The translations under genes and the position numbers were made by a program. A DNA stretch of 64,000 nt from the NCBI GenBank assembly GCA_001890945.1, contig MLAX01000004.1:434001-498000 (forward strand), in the 5' to 3' direction. Shown one piece after another: positions 1 to 9,058 of the stretch. Numbering within the stretch: the first letter of the stretch is position 1; each line of letters opens with the position of its first letter. The notes under the pieces were generated by a model. The model searched no databases. It was not told the DNA's origin and saw only the letters and a list, made by a program, of their open reading frames with translations. This stretch comes from Alphaproteobacteria bacterium AO1-B. GTDB lineage: Bacteria > Pseudomonadota > Alphaproteobacteria > Rhizobiales > Stappiaceae.

Positions 1-1
1 G

Positions 2-232
2 TTAGCCTTCCATTTCAGCAAGTTGCTTGCGTGCGCGTGGGCACTGCAGGCGGTCGCGGAGCGGGCTATCCGGGTCGATTTCCTTTTTGCAAACCATGCA
101 ATGGTCTGCGCTGGAAATTGCGTTCAATCCACCGCAGCTTCCCTTGATTGTTCTGCCAGAAAAAATCACGCCGATCGCCATACCAAGGATGACGGTCAAG
201 AGCAGCGCGAAAGCCAGAACAAACGTTTCCAC
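2..232 (-). CDS. nqrM: Na+-NQR maturation factor NqrM (DUF539)
   Basis: A small 76-residue protein with one N-terminal membrane helix (about residues 4-24) followed by a short cysteine-rich tail. Cysteines fall at 33, 45, 48 and 64 (GSCGG, CMVC, LQCPRA), the four-cysteine pattern of the DUF539/NqrM family. NqrM is known to be needed for assembly of Na+-translocating NADH:quinone oxidoreductase, probably by supplying iron for the [2Fe-2S] or Fe site between NqrD and NqrE. It lies just downstream of apbE on the same strand (24-bp gap), so the two maturation factors probably form one transcript, divergent from nqrA-F. The gene is complete, its stop codon lying at bases 2-4 of the window. Confidence 0.93.
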   Translation of the reverse strand: METFVLAFALLLTVILGMAIGVIFSGRTIKGSCGGLNAISSADHCMVCKKEIDPDSPLRDRLQCPRARKQLAEMEG

Positions 233-256
233 GATGGATACCCTTTGATTCGGTTA

Positions 257-1348
257 TCAGGCCTGAAGTTGCTTGAACTTGTCGCTGGCGACTGAAGCGA
301 AGCCGTTTTCTGCATCGGTGCTGCGATCAATGAACAGAACAGCAATATCACGTTGATTCGCGATTTCCAAACCACGCTCGGTTCCGAGCACCAACATAGC
401 GGTCGACCAGGCGTCCGCAAGCATGGTGTTTTCAGCAAGCACCGTTGCGGATGCCGTCTTGTGGGTGATCGGCGCTCCAGTGTGTGCATCGATGATGTGG
501 GAGAACCGTTTGCCGTCGCGTTCAAAATAGTTTCTGTAGTCGCCGGATGTCGCCATGCCCATGTTGGTGACGCTGGCTACCTGGTATGCGGAACGAGTGT
601 AAGCGGTCGGTGTCTCGATACCGATTTGCCAATCCATGCTGTCAGCGTTGCGCCCGGAAATATAGAGGTCGCCGCCGATCTCGACCATGAAATCGCTGAT
701 GCCAAAGGAGGCAACGACTTTGGCCATCTGGTCGACGCCATACCCCTTGCCGATGGATGGCAGGTAGAGTTCGGCTTCCGGATGGCTTTTGCTGATTTGC
801 GTACCGTCGACTTTGAGGCCATCTGTTTGGCCGGAAACCTTGCGCGCGGCTGCCAAAGCGTTTGCTTCAGCTGTTGCCGGGCGGCCTCCGCCTTTGGAAC
901 CAAATCCCCAGGCTTCGATTACCGGGCCAAGTGTGATGTCGAACTGGCCGGCACTGGCAGTGTTGATCTCACGAGAAACGCGGACAACTTCCGCAAAACC
1001 TTCGGAGACCGTAACCGGCGCGGTGGAGCGCAGCGCATTGAAGCGTGAAACTTCCGAGGATGCGTCCCAGTTGGACATTTGAGCGTTGACCTGAGCCAAG
1101 CTTGACTCCAACGCTTTCTTAAGCGCTGCCTGGTCAACATTCCGATTATGATCAACCCCGGTTACTGTGTAGCTGGTTCCCATCGTAGAGCCGGAAAGCT
1201 CAACGATATCCGATCCACCTTTACAGGCCGCCAAGGTCAGCGACATCAGGATGAAGCTGCGCCGGGAAAATACGATATTGTTTGGCACGGTATGCATCTC
1301 CGATTGATCATGTGCGAAAAGTGTCGCGCGTTCTGCGGCGCTTTTCAT
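257..1348 (-). CDS. apbE: FAD:protein FMN transferase (ApbE), lipoprotein
   Basis: A 363-residue ApbE-family protein. ApbE transfers FMN from FAD to a threonine hydroxyl in target proteins; its targets here are almost certainly NqrB and NqrC, encoded divergently. The N-terminus carries SRRSF, a hydrophobic stretch and a lipobox-like LAAC, so the mature enzyme is probably a lipoprotein facing the periplasm. Family motifs seen include STMGTSYTV, GKGYGVD and the C-terminal THKTASATV / MLADAWSTAM region containing the Mg2+/FAD-binding residues. The start is uncertain: an ATG at 1297 (residue 18) would give a more ordinary signal peptide, but neither start has a good ribosome-binding site. Co-transcription with nqrM is likely. 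Confidence 0.92.
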   Translation of the reverse strand: MKSAAERATLFAHDQSEMHTVPNNIVFSRRSFILMSLTLAACKGGSDIVELSGSTMGTSYTVTGVDHNRNVDQAALKKALESSLAQVNAQMSNWDASSEVSRFNALRSTAPVTVSEGFAEVVRVSREINTASAGQFDITLGPVIEAWGFGSKGGGRPATAEANALAAARKVSGQTDGLKVDGTQISKSHPEAELYLPSIGKGYGVDQMAKVVASFGISDFMVEIGGDLYISGRNADSMDWQIGIETPTAYTRSAYQVASVTNMGMATSGDYRNYFERDGKRFSHIIDAHTGAPITHKTASATVLAENTMLADAWSTAMLVLGTERGLEIANQRDIAVLFIDRSTDAENGFASVASDKFKQLQA

Positions 1349-1460
1349 TGGTTTTCAGGACCGATTCAACAAAAAAATGGACGACTAGGGCAAAAAAATG
1401 CTTTTTCAACTCGTGAAAACATAGCATATGGCGCCCTAACGAATTCTGGAGGCCGGATGC

Positions 1461-2804
1461 GTGCAAAGTTTTAAGCTGAAAAAAGGTCTTGATCTACCCA
1501 TCACGGGAGCGCCGGTTCAAGAAATTGACGCAAAGGACAAGATCCAGAACGCTGCAGTCATTGCGGCAGACTATATCGGATTGAAGCCTCGTCTGCTCGT
1601 TCAAGAAGGTGACGCGGTCGGGGCGGGTGCGCCTGTTTTCTTCCACAAGGACACGCCTGACGTTATGGTCACGGCTCCGGTTTCTGGCCGGGTGAAGGCA
1701 GTTAACCGCGGTGCACGCCGTGTTCTCATCAGCGTCGAAATCGAAGTTGATGCGACAGCTGCTGATCCGGTTGCCTTCTCAGACATTGGTGATGCCGCAA
1801 CGCCGGAAGGTCTGACAGAACGTCTGTGTGCATCCGGGCTTTGGACATCATTCCGCACCCGTCCCTATTCGAAAGTTCCTGACCCGGACTCGCGTCCTGC
1901 TGCCATTTTCGTGACAGCCATGGACACGGAGCCCTTGACCGCCGATCCGACGATCGTGATCGCGGACCAGGCTGAAGCGTTTGAAAAAGGCCTAGCCGCT
2001 GTTGCAACGTTAAGTTCGGGCAAGACCTATTTGTGCTGTGAAACCGGAGCCAATATTCCCGGCCTCACGATGCCGGGGATTGAAGTTGCAGGGTTTTCCG
2101 GCCCGCATCCGGCTGGACTTGCAGGAACGCATATCCACTTCTTGGACACGCCAAGCGCTGAAAAGACGGTCTGGACCATTGGATACCAGGACGTCATCGC
2201 GATCGGACGTCTTCTGGAAACCGGTAAGCTGGACTCCACTAGAATCATTGCCTTGTCGGGACCGTTGTGCACCAAGCCACGTTTGATCCGCACTATCTCC
2301 GGTGCTTCAATGATCGAATTGAGTAACGGTGAAATATCTGGCGATGTTCCGGTTCGAATGATCTCCGGGTCAGTGTTGAGCGGCCGATTGGGAGAGGGCG
2401 TAAGCGCCTATCTTGGACGCTATGCACGGCAGATGACCCTGATTGAGGAAGATCACAAACAGATCCCGATGGGCTGGATTCGGCCAATGCCGTCCAAGTT
2501 TGCACTCCAACCTGTCTTGGGCTCGGCTTTCTCAAAGAAACTCTACGCATTGACGTCCAATTTGAACGGTGGACGGCGCGCCATGGTGCCGATTGGCACC
2601 TTTGAGGAATTGATGCCGCAGGATTTTCTACCCACCCAGCTTTTGCGTTCCCTGCTGGTTATGGATACAGATCAGGCACAGGCCCTTGGGGCGCTGGAAC
2701 TGGATGAAGAAGATTTGGGTCTGGTGGGCTTTGCTTGTCCAGCCAAGTATGAATATGGCATGGCGCTTCGCGATTGCCTCACCAAAATCGAAAAGGAGGG
2801 CTAG
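1461..2804 (+). CDS. nqrA: Na+-translocating NADH-quinone reductase subunit A
   Basis: A 447-residue NqrA, the large peripheral cytoplasmic subunit of the Na+-NQR complex, associated with the quinone-binding side. The N-terminus (GLDLPITGAP, then KPRLLVQEGD and VMVTAPVSGRV) is the lipoyl-like/RnfC-related fold typical of NqrA, and the length is normal for the family. It begins with GTG at 1461, preceded by TGGAGG at 1447-1452. It is the first gene of a tight six-gene operon; a 3-bp gap separates it from nqrB. The 112 bp upstream are shared with apbE and must hold the promoter; a weak TTTTCA-N5-TGAAAA inverted repeat (1403-1419) lies there, of unknown meaning. Confidence 0.96.
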   Translation: MQSFKLKKGLDLPITGAPVQEIDAKDKIQNAAVIAADYIGLKPRLLVQEGDAVGAGAPVFFHKDTPDVMVTAPVSGRVKAVNRGARRVLISVEIEVDATAADPVAFSDIGDAATPEGLTERLCASGLWTSFRTRPYSKVPDPDSRPAAIFVTAMDTEPLTADPTIVIADQAEAFEKGLAAVATLSSGKTYLCCETGANIPGLTMPGIEVAGFSGPHPAGLAGTHIHFLDTPSAEKTVWTIGYQDVIAIGRLLETGKLDSTRIIALSGPLCTKPRLIRTISGASMIELSNGEISGDVPVRMISGSVLSGRLGEGVSAYLGRYARQMTLIEEDHKQIPMGWIRPMPSKFALQPVLGSAFSKKLYALTSNLNGGRRAMVPIGTFEELMPQDFLPTQLLRSLLVMDTDQAQALGALELDEEDLGLVGFACPAKYEYGMALRDCLTKIEKEG

Positions 2805-2807
2805 GCC

Positions 2808-4007
2808 TTGGGTCTGCGCAACTTCTTCGACCGCATCGAGCCAAATTTCGTCAAGGGCGGCAAGTACGAGAAATTCTTCCCCATTTATGAAATGGTGGAG
2901 AGCTTTCTCTACACCCCAAAGACCGTAACGACAGCCGCGCCGCACGCGCGCTCTTACATCGATATGAAGCGGATCATGACCTACGTGGTCATCGCGACAA
3001 TCCCTTGTATTCTCGTAGGTCTTTACAACGTCGGGTTCCAGGTCAATTCGGCAATTGCCACATATGGGGTATCTGGCTGGCGTGCATGGATCATTGAGGC
3101 GCTGGGGATCGGGTTCAACCCGGCCAACCCGCTCGCCAATATCTTGCATGGGGCACTCTATTTCCTCCCGATTTACATTACGACGCTGGTCGTCGGCGGC
3201 ATCTGCGAAGTGATCTTTGCAACGGTCCGCGGTCACGAAGTGAACGAGGGGTTCCTCGTGACTTCCATGCTTTATGCGCTGATCTTGCCGCCGTCTGCAC
3301 CGCTGTGGCAGGTCGCACTGGGCATTGCATTTGGTGTTGTGATCGGCAAAGAGGTTTTCGGTGGAACAGGCAAGAACTTCCTCAACCCGGCGCTGACAGG
3401 CCGCGCATTCCTGTACTTTGCATACCCGGCGCAAATGTCCGGCGATACCATCTGGACACCGGTTGATGGGTTCTCGGGTGCGACCGCTTTGTCGGTCGGT
3501 GCATCGGACGGTTACCAGCAGTTGGCAGCTCACGGGGTGAGCTGGATGGATGCGTTTATTGGTACGATACAGGGCAGCATCGGTGAGGTCTCGGCACTGG
3601 CGTGCTTCATCGGACTTGCCTTCCTTTTGATCACAAAGATCGCCAACTGGCGGTTGGTGGTCGGCTGCCTGGTTGGTATGATCGCATTCTCGACGCTGCT
3701 CAATCTGATTGGCTCCGACACCAACCCGATGTTTGCAATGCCTTGGTATTGGCATCTGGTGATTGGCGGCTACGCGTTTGGTTTGGCCTTTATGGTCACA
3801 GAGCCGGTTTCAGCGTCGCACACCAATCTTGGCCGTTACATCTATGGTGCCTTGATCGGTGTGATGGTTGTGATGATCCGCGTTATCAATCCAGCCTTCC
3901 CTGAAGGAATGATGCTGGCGATTTTGTTCGGTAACGTTTTTGCACCGCTGATCGATTATTTCGTAGTGCAGGCAAACATCAAGCGCAGGGCGAAGCGACA
4001 TGCCTGA
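2808..4007 (+). CDS. nqrB: Na+-translocating NADH-quinone reductase subunit B
   Basis: A 399-residue integral membrane subunit carrying covalently bound FMN and part of the Na+ path. The flavinylation motif DGFSGAT is intact, with the acceptor threonine at about residue 226; this is the site modified by ApbE. About ten hydrophobic membrane segments follow an N-terminal cytoplasmic stretch. The start is a TTG at 2808 behind a strong AAGGAGGG (2792-2799), an unusual start codon but well supported by the ribosome-binding site and by the family N-terminus. It overlaps nqrC by 8 bp, which suggests translational coupling. Confidence 0.96.
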   Translation: MGLRNFFDRIEPNFVKGGKYEKFFPIYEMVESFLYTPKTVTTAAPHARSYIDMKRIMTYVVIATIPCILVGLYNVGFQVNSAIATYGVSGWRAWIIEALGIGFNPANPLANILHGALYFLPIYITTLVVGGICEVIFATVRGHEVNEGFLVTSMLYALILPPSAPLWQVALGIAFGVVIGKEVFGGTGKNFLNPALTGRAFLYFAYPAQMSGDTIWTPVDGFSGATALSVGASDGYQQLAAHGVSWMDAFIGTIQGSIGEVSALACFIGLAFLLITKIANWRLVVGCLVGMIAFSTLLNLIGSDTNPMFAMPWYWHLVIGGYAFGLAFMVTEPVSASHTNLGRYIYGALIGVMVVMIRVINPAFPEGMMLAILFGNVFAPLIDYFVVQANIKRRAKRHA

Positions 4008-4806
4008 AGATAAAGAAAACAAAGGCTTCATCCGCCGGTTCCTTGATCTGCCGGTGGATTCTGTCCCGAAGACCATCTTCGTGGCCGTGTCGATCTGTCT
4101 GGTGGCGTCCATGGTGGTGTCTGCGGCGGCTGTCTCTCTGCGCCCTCTGCAGGAAGTCAATAAACTGAAGGATAAGCAGATCAACATCCTTCAGGTTGCC
4201 GGCCTTTACGAACCCGGCTCGAATGTCGCTGAGGCATTTGAGGTGTTTGAGCCGCAGGTTCTTGAGATTGCGACCGGTAAATTCACTGACAAGTTCGATC
4301 CGGCCACCTTCGATGATCGCGCTGCAGCAGATGATCCGGAAACGTCGATCGCTTTGTCAGACGACCCGGCTTCCATTGGACGGCAATCAAAATACGTCAC
4401 TGTTTACCTGCTGCGGAATGACGATGGCAGTCTCGACAAGGTCATTCTGCCGATCCACGGCTACGGACTTTGGTCTACGCTGTATGGGTTCATTGCCCTG
4501 GAAGAAAACGGTAACGACATCTTTGGTCTTCAGTTCTACAGCCACGGCGAGACCCCGGGCCTCGGAGCCGAGGTTGATAACCCGCGCTGGAAATCACAGT
4601 GGAATGGCAAGAAACTTTCCGATGACAGTGGAGATCTGCTGATCACTGTCGCCAAGACCGTTCCGCCACAAGGCGAAGAGTATCATGTCGATGCGCTGGC
4701 AGGCGCAACTCTGACGACGGTTGGTGTCGACAACCTGGTACGGTTCTGGATGGGCGAGGCCGGATTTGCACCCTTCCTGGAAAATCTGAAAGCAGGAGAG
4801 ATCTGA
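4000..4806 (+). CDS. nqrC: Na+-translocating NADH-quinone reductase subunit C
   Basis: A 268-residue subunit with one N-terminal membrane helix (about residues 24-46) and a large periplasmic FMN-binding domain. The flavinylation motif reads DALAGAT with the acceptor threonine at about residue 237. As I know the family, the position two before Ala-Thr is often serine (SGAT); here it is alanine, a conservative change that keeps Asp, Gly, Ala and Thr. Electrons pass from the NqrD/E iron centre to this FMN and on to NqrB. It overlaps nqrB by 8 bp and touches nqrD by 1 bp. Confidence 0.96.
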   Translation: MPEDKENKGFIRRFLDLPVDSVPKTIFVAVSICLVASMVVSAAAVSLRPLQEVNKLKDKQINILQVAGLYEPGSNVAEAFEVFEPQVLEIATGKFTDKFDPATFDDRAAADDPETSIALSDDPASIGRQSKYVTVYLLRNDDGSLDKVILPIHGYGLWSTLYGFIALEENGNDIFGLQFYSHGETPGLGAEVDNPRWKSQWNGKKLSDDSGDLLITVAKTVPPQGEEYHVDALAGATLTTVGVDNLVRFWMGEAGFAPFLENLKAGEI

Positions 4807-5459
4807 TGGCGCAAACCAAGAGAAGCATGCTTATCGATCCGCTGGTCGATAACAACCCGATTACCCTTCAGGTTCTCGGGATCTGCTCAGCCCTTGCTGT
4901 GACATCTTCGTTGCAGGTGGCGTTTGTCATGTCACTTGCGGTGATATTCGTTACGGCATTCTCCTCAATGTTCATCTCGATGCTGCGCAATCACATTCCA
5001 GGAGCCATCCGGATCATTGTGCAGATGGTCATCATTGCATCTCTCGTGATTCTCGTTGATCAGGTGCTGAAGGCGTATCTCTACGAGATTTCGAAAACTC
5101 TCTCGGTCTTCGTGGGCCTGATCATCACCAACTGTATTGTGATGGGCCGTGCAGAGGCGTTTGCCATGAAGAACCCGCCAATTGCCTCCTTTATTGACGG
5201 TGCAGGCAATGGTCTCGGGTATGGCCTGATCCTTATGCTGGTTGGTGTTATTCGCGAATTGTTTGGTGCAGGCAGCCTGTTCGGCATCACGATCTTTGAG
5301 ACTGTCAACAACGGTGGTTGGTATGTCCCGAACGGCATGCTGCTGCTGCCGCCATCCGCTTTCTTCATTATCGGCCTTATCATCTGGGCGTTCAGGTCCT
5401 GGAAGCCTGAGCAGGTTGAAGAGCGCGAGTACAAGATCCAAACGGTGGATGCGCACTGA
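4806..5459 (+). CDS. nqrD: Na+-translocating NADH-quinone reductase subunit D
   Basis: A 217-residue six-helix membrane subunit of the NqrDE/RnfAE family. Cys27 and Cys110 sit in half-helices at positions matching the cysteines that, together with those of NqrE, hold the intramembrane iron-sulfur or Fe site in Vibrio NQR. The LDP-like N-terminus (IDPLVDNNP) is typical. It starts one base into the nqrC stop codon and shares one base with nqrE, so stoichiometric expression by coupling is likely. Confidence 0.96.
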   Translation: MAQTKRSMLIDPLVDNNPITLQVLGICSALAVTSSLQVAFVMSLAVIFVTAFSSMFISMLRNHIPGAIRIIVQMVIIASLVILVDQVLKAYLYEISKTLSVFVGLIITNCIVMGRAEAFAMKNPPIASFIDGAGNGLGYGLILMLVGVIRELFGAGSLFGITIFETVNNGGWYVPNGMLLLPPSAFFIIGLIIWAFRSWKPEQVEEREYKIQTVDAH

Positions 5460-6067
5460 TGGAACATATGCTTTCACTCGCCGTAAAGGCCATCTTTGTT
5501 GAGAACCTGGCGCTGTCCTTCTTCCTGGGCATGTGCACCTTCATCGCTGTTTCGAAGAAGATCTCAACTGCGATTGGCCTTGGAATTTCGGTCATGATCG
5601 TTCAGGCGATCACGGTGCCGGCAAACAACCTGATCCTGACCTATCTCCTGGCCCCCGGCGCCTTGGCTTGGGCCGGTTTCAGCAATGTAGATCTGACCTT
5701 CCTTGGGCTCATTTCCTATATTGGAGTGATCGCAGCTCTGGTTCAGATCCTGGAGATGGTGCTCGATAAGTACTTTCCGCCGCTCTACAACGCGCTTGGC
5801 GTCTTCCTGCCGTTGATCACGGTGAACTGTGCGATCCTCGGCGGATCCCTGTTCATGGTGGAGCGGGACTACAATTTCGGCGAATCCGTGACCTACGGTT
5901 TGTCTTCCGGCTTTGGCTGGGCTTTGGCGATTACGGCCATGGCTGGTGTGCGGGAGAAGCTGAAATACTCCGATATCCCGGACGGCCTGCAGGGCCTGGG
6001 CATCACATTTATCACCGCTGGCCTGATGGCGCTTGCCTTCATGTCCTTCAGCGGCGTCAAACTGTAA
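5459..6067 (+). CDS. nqrE: Na+-translocating NADH-quinone reductase subunit E
   Basis: A 202-residue six-helix membrane subunit, the inverted-topology partner of NqrD. Cys26 (GMCTF) and Cys124 (VNCAILGG) correspond to the iron-ligand cysteines known from Vibrio NqrE. The conserved VNCAILG segment identifies the family clearly. It begins at the nqrD stop (ATG at 5459) and is followed 12 bp later by nqrF. The maturation protein NqrM at the left edge is expected to load the metal centre formed with NqrD. Confidence 0.96.
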   Translation: MEHMLSLAVKAIFVENLALSFFLGMCTFIAVSKKISTAIGLGISVMIVQAITVPANNLILTYLLAPGALAWAGFSNVDLTFLGLISYIGVIAALVQILEMVLDKYFPPLYNALGVFLPLITVNCAILGGSLFMVERDYNFGESVTYGLSSGFGWALAITAMAGVREKLKYSDIPDGLQGLGITFITAGLMALAFMSFSGVKL

Positions 6068-6079
6068 CGGGAGCGCCCT

Positions 6080-7300
6080 GTGGCCACATTTGGACTAGGC
6101 ATACTTCTCTTTACCCTGATCGTTCTGGCGCTGGTCACGATCATTCTCGCCGCCCGCTCAAGGCTGGTGTCGATGGGCAATGTCAACATTTCCATCAACG
6201 GCGAGAAGACGATTTCGGTGCCAGCGGGTGGCAAGTTGCTGCAAACACTTGCCGAACAAAAACTCTTTGTTCCGTCTGCGTGCGGCGGCGGTGGTACCTG
6301 TGCCCAGTGCCGGGTGAAGATCTTTTCCGGCGGCGGTTCAATCCTCCCAACGGAAGAAGGTCACATCACCAAGCGGGAAGCTGCTTGCGGTGACCGTTTG
6401 TCGTGTCAGGTTGCCGTCAAGCAGGACATGGAAATCGAGGTTCCTGAAGAGGTTTTCGGCGTCAAAAAATGGCGCTGCAAGGTGCGCTCGAACGACAACG
6501 TGGCGACCTTTATCAAGGAACTTGTCCTGGAACTGCCAGAAGGCGAGGACGTTAACTTCCGCGCCGGTGGTTATATCCAAATCGAATGCCCGCCTTATGA
6601 GCTTTCCTACAAGGAGTTCGATGTCGGCGAAGAGTACCATGAGGATTGGGACCGCTTCAAAATCTGGGACGTAAGCTCGAAAGTTGCCGAGCCGGTTGAG
6701 CGGGCCTACTCCATGGCCAACTATCCGGAAGAAAAGGGCATCGTGATGCTCAACGTCCGGATTGCATCGCCACCTCCCGGGTCCCAGGGAATTCCAGCCG
6801 GCAAGATGTCTTCGTACATCTTCAACTTGAAGCCGGGCGACGAAGTCACGATCTCAGGCCCGTTTGGTGAGTTCTTTGCGCGCGACACCAAGAAGGAAAT
6901 GGTCTTCGTGGGCGGTGGTGCCGGCATGGCGCCGATGCGCTCGCATATTTTCGATCAGCTGCGCCGGATCAAAACTGATCGAAAGGTCACTTTCTGGTAC
7001 GGCGCGCGCTCCAAGCGTGAAATGTTTTATGTCGAAGACTTCGACATGCTGGAGCGTGAGAACGAGAACTTTGAGTGGCATGTGGCACTGTCTGACGCGT
7101 TGCCGGAAGACGACTGGAAAGGCTACACTGGGTTCATTCACAATGTGCTCTACGATGAGTACCTGAAAGACCACCCGGCGCCTGAGGACTGTGAGTTCTA
7201 CATGTGTGGTCCTCCCATCATGAACCAGTCCGTCATCAACATGCTGCTCGATCTTGGTGTTGATCGCGAAGACATCATGTTGGATGATTTCGGCGGTTAA
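6080..7300 (+). CDS. nqrF: Na+-translocating NADH-quinone reductase subunit F
   Basis: A 406-residue NADH dehydrogenase subunit where electrons enter. It has an N-terminal membrane anchor (residues 4-24), a ferredoxin-like [2Fe-2S] domain with Cys68, Cys74, Cys77 and Cys109 ([11 protein letters not shown] ... RLSC), an FAD domain with RAYSMANYP, and a C-terminal NAD-binding domain with [12 protein letters not shown] and FYMCGPP. All cofactor residues I can check are present. It starts with GTG at 6080 behind GGGAGCG. It is the last operon gene and is followed by a strong intrinsic terminator. Confidence 0.97.
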   Translation: MATFGLGILLFTLIVLALVTIILAARSRLVSMGNVNISINGEKTISVPAGGKLLQTLAEQKLFVPSACGGGGTCAQCRVKIFSGGGSILPTEEGHITKREAACGDRLSCQVAVKQDMEIEVPEEVFGVKKWRCKVRSNDNVATFIKELVLELPEGEDVNFRAGGYIQIECPPYELSYKEFDVGEEYHEDWDRFKIWDVSSKVAEPVERAYSMANYPEEKGIVMLNVRIASPPPGSQGIPAGKMSSYIFNLKPGDEVTISGPFGEFFARDTKKEMVFVGGGAGMAPMRSHIFDQLRRIKTDRKVTFWYGARSKREMFYVEDFDMLERENENFEWHVALSDALPEDDWKGYTGFIHNVLYDEYLKDHPAPEDCEFYMCGPPIMNQSVINMLLDLGVDREDIMLDDFGG

Positions 7301-7325
7301 CCCGTCAGAAAACCAAGATTTACTT

Positions 7326-7388
7326 CGGGCCCTGTTTCGGTGTGCGGCATGGATCGCACTCACTGAAGCAGGGCCCGATGCTTTTTTG
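7326..7388 (+). terminator. Intrinsic terminator of the nqr operon
   Basis: A long hairpin: CGGGCCCTG at 7326-7334 pairs perfectly with CAGGGCCCG at 7369-7377, and inner bases (TTTC with GAAG, TGCG with CGCA) extend the stem imperfectly. A run of six T follows at 7382-7387. It lies 25 bp after nqrF and separates the nqr operon from the sulfonate island. Confidence 0.85.
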
Positions 7389-7450
7389 CTCAGAAGGTGT
7401 TGGACAATTGCCGCTTTGATGACAGTCTGTCGGTCCAGTTGATATCTACA

Positions 7451-8920
7451 ATGGATCCAGACGTGGCGATCAAATCCGAACAGTTTCATTTGGACCCCAA
7501 GTTTGAAGGCACCCTCCAGCAACAGATCCAACATCTAGTCAGCCAAGGCGTGTTGTCGGGCCGGTTCCTGCCCGGTGAACGGATGCCGTCCAGCCGGAAA
7601 CTGGCTGAGTGGCTCGGGGTCAGCCGAATTACGGTCACCCTGGCCTATGCAGAATTGGTCGCCAATGACTACCTGACATCGAGGGGGCGATCGGGTTACT
7701 TCGTTTCTGAGAGCGCGCCACCACCACCGATGCTCAATCAGTCGGAGGGAGACCGGCAGGACGCGGTGGCCTGGGACGAAATGGTCAGCTCCCGGTATTC
7801 CTACCGCTCCAGCCTGGTGCGCCCGTCGGATTGGCGTGATTACCCGTACCCCTTCATTTATGGCCAGCCGGATGCGCGCCTGTTCGATCATGACAACTGG
7901 CGCCGGTGTGCATTGGAGGCGTTGGGCCGGAAGAACTTTGAGAGCATGACCGCCGATCCTTATGAACAGGACGACCCCAAGCTGATCGAATACATCGTGA
8001 GAAACATTTTGCCGCGCCGCGGGATTTCCGCGCAGCAAGATGAGATCCTGGTGACGATGGGCGCGCAGAATGCGCTGTGGCTTTGTGCGCAAGTCTTGTT
8101 GAACAAGGATCGCGTCGCGGCCATCGAAAACCCGTGTTATCCGGGACTGCGCGACATTCTCGATCAGACCGGTTGCCAAATTACGGAGGTGCGGGTCGAT
8201 GACGATGGTCTCCCTCCGGATGACATTCCCGGCAACTGCCAAGTGGTTTTCACCACGGCCAGTCACCAATGTCCAACCAATACAACCATGCCGATCGACC
8301 GCCGCCGCGCCTTGCTGAACCGCTCCGTGGAAGAAGGGTTCGTGATCGTAGAGGATGACTACGAATTCGAAATGGCATTCCAAAAAGCGCCGACGCCTGC
8401 GCTCAAGTCCCTCGACCGGGCGGGGAGCGTTATCTACGTCGGCTCGTTTTCAAAGTCTTTGTTCCCGGGATTGCGCCTTGGATATATCGTCGCCGCCAAA
8501 CCTTTGATCCAGGAAGCGCGGTCGCTGCGTGCGTTGGTCCTCAGGCATCCGCCTGGTCACATCCAGCGGACCACAGCCTACTTTCTGTCTCTTGGATATC
8601 ATGATGCCATGGTGAACCGGATGGGGCAGGCTTACCGGCGTAGGCGCTCCGTCATGGATAAAGCAATTCGGGACCACGGCCTGCAAATTGCCAGCGGTGG
8701 CAGTCATGGTGGCTCAAGCTTCTGGATGCGCGCTCCCGAGGGAGTTAACACCAGCGAGTTGGCACTCAAACTTCGCAAGAGTGGTGTCGTGATTGATCAG
8801 GGCAGAGCGTTTTTCGGACGCGAAGACGACAATCATCAGTTTTATCGTCTTGCTTATTCATCCATTCCCTCCGCGCGCATTCCGGAGGGGATTCAACGGA
8901 TCGCGGATGTAATCCGGTAG
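7451..8920 (+). CDS. tauR: MocR-family taurine regulator, TauR-like
   Basis: A MocR-type transcription factor of about 489 residues. It has an N-terminal GntR winged helix (LSGRFLPGERMPSSRKLAE, LGVSRITVTLAYAEL) and a C-terminal fold-type I aminotransferase-like domain with the PLP lysine in VGSFSKSLFPG. In Rhodobacter capsulatus a MocR protein, TauR, activates taurine genes; the position directly upstream of xsc and the paired direct repeats at xsc and tpa support the same role here. Taurine or a PLP adduct is the expected effector (inference). An in-frame GTG at 7397 exists but lies against the terminator; ATG 7451 gives the usual N-terminus, though with no clear ribosome-binding site. Confidence 0.87.
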   Translation: MDPDVAIKSEQFHLDPKFEGTLQQQIQHLVSQGVLSGRFLPGERMPSSRKLAEWLGVSRITVTLAYAELVANDYLTSRGRSGYFVSESAPPPPMLNQSEGDRQDAVAWDEMVSSRYSYRSSLVRPSDWRDYPYPFIYGQPDARLFDHDNWRRCALEALGRKNFESMTADPYEQDDPKLIEYIVRNILPRRGISAQQDEILVTMGAQNALWLCAQVLLNKDRVAAIENPCYPGLRDILDQTGCQITEVRVDDDGLPPDDIPGNCQVVFTTASHQCPTNTTMPIDRRRALLNRSVEEGFVIVEDDYEFEMAFQKAPTPALKSLDRAGSVIYVGSFSKSLFPGLRLGYIVAAKPLIQEARSLRALVLRHPPGHIQRTTAYFLSLGYHDAMVNRMGQAYRRRRSVMDKAIRDHGLQIASGGSHGGSSFWMRAPEGVNTSELALKLRKSGVVIDQGRAFFGREDDNHQFYRLAYSSIPSARIPEGIQRIADVIR

Positions 8921-8942
8921 GGCGATGTCATCACCTTAGTAT

Positions 8943-8975
8943 CTGGATATACCGAGTGAATTAATCTGGCCCTAA
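8943..8975 (+). promoter_or_regulatory. Putative TauR direct-repeat site upstream of xsc
   Basis: Two CTGG-headed decamers, CTGGATATAC at 8943 and CTGGCCCTAA at 8966, lie in the same orientation exactly 23 bp apart, about 85-115 bp before the xsc ATG. The second differs by one base from the CTGGAC(C/T)TAA repeat that I recall for R. capsulatus TauR. A pair with the same 23-bp spacing lies upstream of tpa. A long spacing of two direct repeats fits a dimeric MocR activator. Confidence 0.6.
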
Positions 8976-9058
8976 GACCTCTCATCGCAGCGCGGCATGA
9001 AATCATTTCCAGTTAATCGTGTACCTGTATTGCGAGCGGGTGAGGGAGTGCGTTTCAA

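Noticed and set aside
353..1048. Open frame of 231 codons on the plus strand opposite apbE
   Set aside because: A shadow of apbE; apbE is supported by family motifs throughout.
1403..1419. TTTTCA-N5-TGAAAA inverted repeat upstream of nqrA as an operator
   Set aside because: Short and A/T-rich, not matching a regulator motif I know; chance occurrence is likely.
2628..3755. Long open frame (375 codons) on the minus strand opposite nqrA/nqrB
   Set aside because: Composition is Cys/Arg/His-rich and unlike any family, there is no ribosome-binding site, and it is fully antisense to well-supported nqr genes.
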